A stretch of DNA of 64,000 nt from Saprospiraceae bacterium (lineage in GTDB: Bacteria > Bacteroidota > Bacteroidia > Chitinophagales > Saprospiraceae), in contig JADKGI010000030.1 of the NCBI GenBank assembly GCA_016722285.1, forward strand, positions 471,354 through 535,353, given 5' to 3'. Shown in pieces: positions 55,601-64,000 of the stretch. A program made the translations under genes and the position numbers. The first letter of the stretch is position 1. Every line of letters begins with the position of its first letter. The notes below the pieces were generated by a model, which ran no database searches, had not been told where the DNA came from, and worked only from the letters and a program-made list of their open reading frames with translations.

Positions 55601-58600
55601 TACAATCCAACATATCAGATAAATGTAAAAACATTAGGAGGGAAAATTATTGAGAACAGTGAAATTAAAAAATATTTAGGGCAAGAGTTAAAATATGAAG
55701 TAAATAATATATGCTCAGGAAATACATGCTGGGGTTTTGTCAAAATGGAGGACAAACTTCCTCCAGTCCTGACTTGCCCTGGTCAGAGCACGGTTTACTG
55801 CTGGGACGAGAGCACGCTCTTCGGCGAGATAGCATTATTTAACGGAGCGGCTCCGGGTGGTGGATTTCCATCAGGAAGTGCTACCCCGGGATTTAGTTTA
55901 TCTCCTTCATTAGGGGTACCAGTTCCTACAGTAAGTGAAAACTGTGGACTGACCAACTGGAAGTTCACTGATGTGGTGACAAATACTGTTGACAAGTGTA
56001 ATACGCTTGTGACCAGAACATGGTTGGTAACAGACTGTGGTGGCAATACCGCAACGTGTCAGCAAACCATTATTGTAAAACAGCCGAACTGGACATTGGC
56101 TCCAAACGCGCTTATTTTACCTGTTGATATCATACTCAACTGTGGTGCCAGTACTGTTCCGATATGTCCTTTGGATGACAATGGAGTATATCAAGCGGCT
56201 ACAGCAGGTGCACATCTTCCTGTTATACAGGTAGCTGGCTATGCACCAAATCAGGCTACGCCTATTTACAAATGTATTACTTTAGGCTTACCGAGCCTGT
56301 GTAATTACTATACTACGTACACAGACAATGAAATATCAGCGTGTGGTGTTGACTGTCATGGCAACAGGAAAGTATTCAGAACGTGGCAGATCCTTGACTG
56401 GTGTAATGCAGTGTTTGTAACGCATATCCAGGTGATCAAGGTGATCGATCAGACAGCACCTACGGCTATCGCAAAAGACACGGTAGTGACTACAAGACCA
56501 TGGGACTGTACAGCAGATGCATATATCCCAGATCTATGGGAACTGCATGACGATTGTGACCTTCACCCTACAGTACGACTGGAAACAAAAGACCCAAATG
56601 TAGTGATCTACAAAATAGGAGCGAAATGGAGAGCCAGCGGCTTGAAGTGCGGAGCGAATACATTGAGCTGGGTATTGAGAGACTGCTGTGACAACGAGCG
56701 TGTAGTAGATTTCACAGTAACAGTGTATGACAATACAGCGCCTATCGCTGTTGCGAAGCAGGATATCGTGATCAGCCTGACACCGGGCTATGATGCCGGG
56801 GGACAGGTAGATGCACAAGCGAAATTGTTTGTCAATAGTGTTGACAATGGATCCTATGACAACTGTAGCCCAGTGAGACTGGAGATCAGAAGACCTGCCG
56901 GACCAAGTTGTGGTAACTTAGGCTACCAGGGACATAATAGTAACAGAACATTCAGAAGCAACCCAGGAATAAATGTTTCATCTTCAGTTGCCAATGGAAC
57001 TACTGTGCCAAACTTTGGACAGAATGTGACATGGTCTTGGGGGTCAAGTGGAATTAGAGATGCTGGCGTAAGTCCAACCAATTCAAATTATACCATTACT
57101 TCTATCAATGTAGCTCAGGGCGTATGGTACTGGAAAGACAGATCAACCGGATTAACGACATCTAATGCTATAGGACGGAATTTTACAGGCTCTGCAGCAG
57201 TAACTAACTGGAATGCAAATGCATCGGCATTGTACAACTTCCTGGATGAGGATGGTGGACAGTATGTGAAGTTCTGTTGTGAGGATTTGACTACAGCAGG
57301 AGCTGACGTTGACAGAGACGGAAAACTAGACACAATGTTCCATCAAGTGATCCTGCGAGTATGGGATGACGGAAACAAAGACGGATGTATCGGCTGTTGG
57401 GTACTACCTACTACAGCAGATCCATATCCACGTCAGGATAACTACAATGACACATGGGCAAATGTGAAAGTGGATAACAAAGTACCACCGGTACTTACCT
57501 ATCCACCAAATATAACAATAAGCTGCGAGGCACCGATCACCACCAATGGTGGCACAACCTGGTTACCTGCCACAGCAAATGTATTGACCTTTACAGGCGT
57601 ACCTACAGCATGGTCAGCATGTGGTGTTCCTGCAGTAGAATACAAAGATGTAGTTAGTTTGAATCAGTGTAAATCAGGTACCGTAACGAGAACATTCAGA
57701 ATAGTAGGAAACCCTGGAGTTAACTGTACTCAGATAATCACCATATCATCAACGCCAAATTCATAACTAGTATGGAATTTCCTTGGGTCATGGTTGCGAG
57801 TCCTGGTTCGACCAGTGCTTCTTCAAAGAGATGGAACCATTACTCTAATAAAATATGTGGAGTTCAGGCAAATGGTGGAAGTACTGATATAACAGATCCA
57901 AATGTCTATATAAACTATGGACTGAAAGTACTTGAGACAACCAGTTGTGATGGACCGACAGAAACAGAATTGAGAAATGGTCGCCCACACTATGTACAGG
58001 GCCCATGTGATGTGATCGGAGTGAATACAGCGGTAGAGCGTTACGACTTTGAGGACGGCGTATGTCGTAAGTGGGTAGTAACCTATACTTTCATGAACTG
58101 GTGTAACAACTATTGTGTCAGATTCAAGCAAGACTGGATATTCAGAGACGTGATAGCACCGGTTATCGAATGCGCACCACGAGCAATCTTCCAGCAGCAG
58201 GCGAACTGTACCACAGGTATCACGCTTAAGAAATCAGCGACTGACCTGGGTGGATGTACCGTACAGCACCGGCGATAAGTGCGTGGTTGAAGTAGGAAGT
58301 ATTTGTAGATGCATGGGGAGACGGAACGTGGGATTATGCGTACAGTTCATTAGCAGAACAGTATGTACTACAGGAGACGGATTCTGCTGCCACAACTTAC
58401 GGAGGAATAAGCTCAAGTACAAATCCTGCAGGATTAATACCTACGAAGTATCTGGCACCTACCTTACCGGGAGCAGATGCGACGATCGACTTCAGATATC
58501 CTATCACAGGCAAATACAGCACACACAAGATATTGTGGAGAGTATATGACGGATGTCACAACTCAACGCAGTGTATCGAGAGATCGAAGTAAAAGATATG

Positions 58601-60243
58601 AAGCCACCAACCCCATACTGTATCCACCTGAGTACTGCACTGATGCAAGTACCAGTAGGAGCACCGGCTGGATCAGCACCGATGGTAGAGATCTGGGCTA
58701 GAGACTTTGACAGAGGAAGTACTGACTTCTGTACAGATCAGCAAGACCTGAAATTTACTTTCAACAACTGGTTGCCAAATGCAGACAGAATCTACAGTGA
58801 GCACTACTTTGATGCGCGGGCAAAGGATATGATATCACAGCGAGCAATACGATTAAAGTATAATGCAGGAGAATACCAGAGATGGTTACCATCGCAGAAA
58901 TCATCTTCGATGATCTTCACGAAGGCAAATCTGCCTGGCGTGACGCTGAAAATGTCCGTAATCGACTGGAATAACAACGTAGATTACTGTTCCGTTGACT
59001 TGAGACTGGTATGTAATGATCCGATCAACTGTCCACCGGGTGCAGCCAACCGGATAGCGGCAATGTTCATACAGAATCAGGTCAGGTGTGATGAATAATG
59101 ATATCGTCACGACATCGAACCTGCCGGAAAACCCGACCATATACAGGACCCGATAATAAGGGTAACTATGGACTTGAAATCTACACTGATACAGAGTTGA
59201 GTGCGCACAAGAATGGAGATGTGATGAATGGCGTGAGCACATTGGATCTGGTGATGATCAGAGGCATATGTTGGGCATCGAACCGATCACAAGTCCGTAT
59301 AAGCTCATCGCTGCCGACGCAAACCATGACGGACAGGTGACCGCTGCCGATCTGACAGAGATCAGACAGCTCGTATTGGGGACGACAAAGAATACCCAAA
59401 TAACTATAGCTGGCGCTTCCTGATAGATCAGGTGATGAGTGTGGATCGACCTTTCCCGTATCTGGAGGCATGATAGCCCATACAGGGCCCGGAGATGGTA
59501 ATTACAACTTTGTAGCGGTGAAAATAGGAGATGTAAGCGGCAATGTAAGCCGGAAGTGTAAAGAACCCGGTATCAGAAGCGCGAAGCAGTAAATGGTAGT
59601 ACTGGGTATGGAAGACCAGGAACTGAAAGCAGGTGAAGAAGCGGAATTAGCTGTGATGGCCGGCAACTTCAGTGATATAGCGGGCTTCCAGTACACGATG
59701 AACCTGAAAGGGGCGAACTATGTAGGATCAGACAGGGAGCATTAGAGATGACAGAGCCAATGTGGGATTATTGCAAAGATGAGGTTACGATGAGTTATGC
59801 GGGGAAGCAAGGAATCACATTAGAGAAGGAACCGTACTATTCACCATCATAGTGAAAGCAGACAGAGCAGTGAAAGTAAGCGAAATGTTATCTATCGGTT
59901 CAGCAGTAACACCAGCAGAATCTTACACAAGTGACTTTGCAGTAGGAAGAGTAAGTCTTGAAGTAAGAACCGCACCGGTTACCGCAATTGCATTGATGCA
60001 GAACGAGCCTAACCCGTTCAAGGGTCAGACGACGATTAGCTTCTTCATGCCGAATGCTGCAGCTGCGACATTGAGTGTATATGATGTTACCGGTAAGGTA
60101 GTATCAGTGAGAAACATCCAGACAAACAAAGGTTTGAACAGTGAAATTTTCACCAGAGAGCAATTGGGAGCAAGTGGTGTGATGTACTACACGCTTAAGA
60201 GTGGTGACTTTACAGCTACTAAGAAGATGATTGTGATAGAGTA
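52664..60243 (+). CDS. Giant T9SS-secreted surface protein with Calx-beta-like, HYR and dockerin-like modules; many frame breaks
   Basis: About 2,500 codons on one strand read as a single surface protein in many fragments. Visible order: a damaged signal and N-terminal domain (52664-53160, WHGTGEAGYRSY, WTASRSDSLKFQYKDN); a Calx-beta-like repeat (53300-53660, ITQSNGSTNVAESG to ITDND); Ig-like parts (53670-55400); Cys-rich HYR repeats (55740-58280, e.g. LPPVLTCPGQS, WLVTDCGGNTATCQQTI); an open stretch 58303-58593 (VDAWGDGTWDYAYSS); a dockerin-like EF pair near 59230-59390 (STLDLVMI, ADANHDGQVTAADL); a cohesin-like piece; and the T9SS type A sorting domain ending at 60243 (NEPNPFKGQTTISFF). It is a likely adhesin. 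Confidence 0.72.
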
Positions 60244-60428
60244 ATTCCAAGGTCAAGAATTTGAGTCGCTATAAAATTTAAAGGCCTATTTATCAAATTG
60301 AGATTTTAGAGATTTGATATGTTTTTATATATAGATTGTAGATGTGTGCATATTATAAACTTTAGTTTTGGTCAAATAAAACAATAGCCATATTATTAAG
60401 TTTATGAATTAGTATCTTTTGCTTTTCT

Positions 60429-60761
60429 ATGTTCAAGTTTTTGATAATCTTATTTACTTTTTTTACGACCAGGAACCAGGATCAAGGAATTATTTCTGGG
60501 GCATTTGAAAAAAATGCAAATGTTTTTCTTAAATTCTTCTTTTAATGCTATTAATACTACAATATGACAGGCAGTTTTTTGGCGGGGAGCTTGGTTAAGT
60601 TTAAATTATTCTACTAAAGACTTTAAGATTGGACTAGATTTGATATGTTCAATAATTCCAATCTTAGAAACCCTACCGATTCATATTCCGGTATCGGCAT
60701 TGGTAGATGGTACGTCCAAAAATCACTCGGGCAAGTAGAAATATATCTCAATGTGTGTTAA
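60429..60761 (+). pseudogene. Truncated, frame-broken DUF6029-like outer-membrane protein
   Basis: The text opens MFKFLIILFTFF with DQGIISGAFE, then after frame changes reads FFGGELG, LNYSTKDFKIGL, FNNSNLRNPTDSYSGIGIG and RWYVQKSLGQVEI before a stop. This is the N-terminal pattern of the DUF6029 family of Bacteroidota outer-membrane proteins as I remember it. Full-length members are several hundred residues longer, and similarity ends at about codon 110. At least three frame changes occur in 330 bp. It is either a decayed fragment or badly called sequence. Confidence 0.4.
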
Positions 60762-61283
60762 GAACCATCAAAATCTTTTGAAAAATATAAGCTAATATAT
60801 TGTATGATTTTTGCAAACGAGATTATGTTTTTTATATCTCGCTTATTCATTTAACGGTGAGTTTACTCAGCTTATTATAACATTGCTCAGCCTTGTATAA
60901 TCCTGTGCTTCTTTTTATTTTACCTACTAATTTGTAAACGGGTTTAAACTTTGTTGTAAGTCATGCATAATTCTGCATTTTTAGTGGCCATTCTCATATT
61001 TTTTTTATTAAATATAATTCAGACAAAAATAATAGGCCAGAAAATAATTAGGTTTTTCTTTTATATGTATTATATGCTTTCACAGCATTTTCAAAACGCC
61101 TTAATAATATAAACTTTTCCAAGTATATCTAAAGCCAAAGCGGTACGTCATATGGCTTTGAGAGCTAAATTAACATAATACGAACAGCTATCAACATTTC
61201 CAAAATTATATAACAATTAGCAAGGGACGACAGCACTGAACAATCTAAGAGTCCTTTAAATAACTCTAAAATATGGTATGGCT
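60762..61283. other. Unassigned, AT-rich stretch
   Basis: No gene, RNA or repeat is recognised in these 520 bp. Short protein-like pieces on the minus strand (YYVNLALKAI, then TALALDILGKVYI in a nearby frame) hint at a damaged helical-repeat gene, but frames break too often for a call. Confidence 0.3.
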
Positions 61284-62916
61284 TCACCTATACTGTTTTG
61301 GTTTAAAAGAATAGTTCCCCTTTATATGCATCAGGCGAAGGTCTTTAATGATAGCACAAAATGGGCTTTCCATCAACTTCAATTGTATAGATAGTGCCTG
61401 GGATGGTGGCCAGAATTTGTTTTTTAAGCTGGTAGGGATTAATATGGGTATTAGCCACAAATGTAGTAGTTCCAATCTGTCAAATGCCGGTCGCAATATC
61501 GCGAGTAGTTGTATTTAATTCTTTTCGTCCTTAAGATAGTATGAAGATCCACTTCAAAATTTGAAGCAGTCCTTATTGTATCTGAATTATCCGGGTGGTA
61601 TTTTGAAATATACTTTTTAAGCCAGATAGTTGCTTTTGTGGAATGGTAGTAGTAGTCAAGTTCATAATTTCCGTAGGCATTCTTTAATACGCCACCAAAA
61701 ACTTCATTAAATAAATATATTCATAAGGATGATTTTTAATGATATGCCGGATAGGTGCAAGGAGTGAGATGACCAAAACAATCCAGAAAAGTTTTTCAAT
61801 GCCGGTAATTTATTGGACAATGACTTCTCTGATAGAATATATTCCTGAAGCAATTTAGTGCTGCCATATAGGTGGGTACAGAAATACTACTTTGTCGCCA
61901 GCCACCATATACATTTGAATCTCTGATGACAATATACACCAATGGAAATATAATTGAGAATGCCACAACAACAGTGAATAATATTTTTCTTCCAAACTGG
62001 AATCGGTAAGCTGTTGAATTACAAAACAAAATAAGCCGGCTAAAATAATAATTGGAGTTGTTATAAAATATACTTCGATAGATAGGGGTGGTAAGTTAAT
62101 GAATCCGTATAACTTCCCTCAAAAGCTGATTTATACCAACACCGACTTTTTCAAAACCAGCCAAAGCAATAAAAAGGATTTTTAAGGGGGCTTACTTGCC
62201 ATATGGCCAGCAATAGCAAACCCAAAAAATAGCTAACTATACAAAACAACTAACACCTGATTAGATTATTCTTATAGATAGGTAATCTAATATTTTTTGA
62301 TTGGTTATAAACTGCTATAGGAGAAATAATCCTAAATAGCCAAATAACATCATACCTCCAATCCTTATGCTATTAGTAAATGCTATGGATAAAATTAATA
62401 TAATATGGCTTTTTTATCCACTTTGTCTGGATATAAAACCATTTTGACATAAAATATAAAGACATAAATGTACCAAAAGCAAAGGGAATATCTTGGAATT
62501 ATTGAATGATTGGACCCTAACAGGTGGTGGCTACAGAATGCAATGAATTCATTGCAGTGATGCTGACTTGTCATTTTTAAACATAAAAGCCTTCCAAACA
62601 AGCCAATAAATAAAATGATAAACGCCCTGATGACTCCATTAAGTATATGGCGAAATCGGTAATAGTCATCAAATTCAAACATCTGGATGAAAATTGACAA
62701 AATGTATCGAATGAAGATCCATAGTACTGCAATTGATCTATTCCGTCTGGGGTTAGTACAGTATCTGCACCAAAAGTTCTGTAGAAATTTAGGTGTTATT
62801 TCCTATTTTTACTTGCGTTCCTTCATCTCCTGGATACGGATGATGTGCTCAAGTAAATGCAATTAGAATGATAGACAAAACAGCAATACCAGATAAAAAG
62901 GTTTAATATAGGTCAT
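61284..62916 (-). CDS. ArnT/PMT-like (GT39 type) membrane glycosyltransferase in many frames
   Basis: Fragments in shifting frames follow the order of one dolichyl-phosphate-mannose-type transferase of about 540 aa. They are: MTYIKPFYLVLLFCLSF; HPYPGDEGTQ, with the acidic catalytic DE in the first loop; RFRHILNGVIRAFIILFIGLFGRLL; QSFNNSKIFP (compare NNPKDIPF); TNSIRIGGMMLFGYLGLF; NVYGGWRQ; APIRHIIKNHPYEYIY; NAYGNYELDYYYHSTKA; HLTDWNYYICG; LKNKFWPPSQ; and PFCAIIK. It would transfer a sugar from a lipid carrier across the inner membrane. More than eight frame changes occur, so it is either a decaying gene or poor consensus. Confidence 0.6.
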
Positions 62917-64000
62917 ATCTACATTTTTTTGGAGCTGGTATGCTTTACTCCCTTTTATTTTCCAATTGACTAATCAAGCAATTCATCCAGATCGTACAAT
63001 TATTTTTATTTTTTCCGTAAGTACCAAATAAAATATGGAGATTCTGGAATAAATTTTTTACCAAAGTTGCCCAAAGCATCATCCATTTCTGATGAGTTGA
63101 GCAAATACTTTAGCTGAATACATTGATCTACAATATTTCATTGAGATATTCATTTTCAGGTATTACTATCTGGTAATATATCAATGCCCAGTTGAAGTTT
63201 GGCTTATTACGGCAAGAGAATTGCAATTTTGCGATTGAAAACCTGAACATTCTATGTCTTGCTGGCAGTCAAAAACCTGCAACAAATTAAGGTTCAGTTT
63301 TATAAGGAAATGTGAAGGATAGGACAAACCATGCATACCGGTATTTCCAAATGGAATAAGCGAGCAAACAGACCAATTCATCAGTAGTTAGTACCACATT
63401 TTTTAGGTTTTCTGATACTTCACAGAGTATATATAATTTCACAAAGAATATATTACATCAAAAAGTGAAAAGCCAGTTGTCTCCAAAATCTGATTTGTGT
63501 CAAATAGGTCATGTTTAGAACAAATTCAGTGATTTTTCTTCTTCTGAATTATACTCGTATTTCAAACGTTTTGTCTTCATATTTAATTGAATTTATCCTT
63601 GTATTAAATGAATACTGCAGTTTGGGTATTTGATAAGTTCATCAAGAAAAATACTGTTTCCAAGCGCTGAGCATCGTATGTATATTCTACAGTTTTCCAC
63701 ATAACTCTCATATTTATCTGAGAGTAAGATGTGACTGTTCTCAACTTGTAAAAAGGGTATATTGGCAGATTGGCAAAATTTTCAAATTGAATTTTATTGA
63801 TTTTCGAATTTAAAGCAGCGACCGACCAAATACTTTGAATTTTTTTGAATACAAATGGGTAACTATTCGCAAAACGTTCAAAATATAAGGCGGACTTGAG
63901 AGCAGTGGATAGACTTCTTGGATAATGGTGCAGCTATTGTATTCTGGATTGATTTAAAAATGAAGCCCTCGAAAATACTCCGTCATTGTATTCAAGTACA
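62917..64000 (-). other. Broken coding region, product unknown, continuing past the right edge
   Basis: Minus-strand text contains protein-like pieces in changing frames, among them ALKSALYFERFANSYPFVFK, ENFANLPIYPFYKLR, SDKYESYVENCRIYIRC, LDELIKYPNCSI, VSENLKNVVLTTDELVC and, near 63050, GNFGKKFIPESPYFIWYLRK. They suggest one gene upstream of the glycosyltransferase in the same direction, perhaps in a surface-glycan context. I recognise no family. Stops interrupt every frame within 30-70 codons, so no coordinates inside this stretch can be trusted. Confidence 0.35.

Noticed and set aside
1..64000. CRISPR array, prophage, integrative element, tRNA or rRNA genes
   Set aside because: No regularly spaced direct repeats, phage structural genes, integrases or cloverleaf-like sequences apart from the tmRNA were found by reading. 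A covariance or HMM scan would be needed to exclude weak cases.

Overview
The window looks like a chromosomal segment of an uncultured Bacteroidota, most likely near Saprospiraceae. Supporting signs are a PorP/SprF outer-membrane protein, proteins with T9SS type A C-terminal sorting domains, HYR-repeat surface proteins, a short (about 288 aa) SigA, a very large signal peptidase I, repeated TAnnTTTG -7 promoter elements, and almost no Shine-Dalgarno sequences. The DNA is AT-rich. No phage, integrase, transposase, CRISPR array, rRNA operon or tRNA was recognised.

A major property of the window is broken reading frames. At least twelve genes between 0 and 52 kb carry one frameshift each, and one carries an in-frame stop. 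Most shifts sit at short homopolymers. They hit genes a cell cannot lose, such as rpoD, so they are most simply consensus errors of a long-read assembly. I have joined such genes into single entries and said where each break lies. Frame damage becomes much denser right of about 52 kb, where a giant surface protein (52.7-60.2 kb) and the genes beyond it are barely readable.

Layout. 0-3.5 kb: adk (partial), an unknown helical protein, an NlpC/P60 lipoprotein and tryptophanase. 3.6-9 kb: an M28 peptidase, a 2OG-Fe(II) oxygenase, a small respiratory operon (lipoprotein, SCO1-like copper protein, cytochrome c) and a protein with kinase-like motifs. 9-19 kb: a YbiT-type ABC-F ATPase, a large BNR/sortilin-like propeller protein, two small exported proteins with rlmL, a START-like protein, rpoD, a nested inverted-repeat element and trxA. 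19.4-24.2 kb: deoB-pdp-deoC-argE, a deoxynucleoside salvage operon with an M20 deacylase at its end. 24.2-32.2 kb: a subtilisin-like protease, the lepB operon, and a tight surE-X-lpxB-pnuC operon. 32.4-37 kb: tmRNA (tag GDNNFALAA), a DmpA-type peptidase, a LuxE-like protein, a lipoprotein, an ArsC/Spx-like protein, a Spo0M-like protein and a conserved hypothetical.

37.2-49 kb is the functional centrepiece. A minus-strand cluster encodes a giant pyruvate:ferredoxin oxidoreductase with its own C-terminal ferredoxin-like domain, then rnfC-D-G-E-A, a tiny Cys-rich membrane protein, a plant-type FNR-like flavoprotein, and rnfB. Together they could move electrons from 2-oxoacid oxidation to ferredoxin, and from there to NAD(+) with ion pumping (Rnf) or to NADP(+) (FNR). 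49-64 kb: an NlpC/P60 protein whose catalytic Cys position reads Ser, PorP/SprF, an AI-2E family membrane protein, the giant T9SS surface protein with HYR and dockerin-like modules, a DUF6029 remnant, and an ArnT/PMT-like glycosyltransferase in many pieces.
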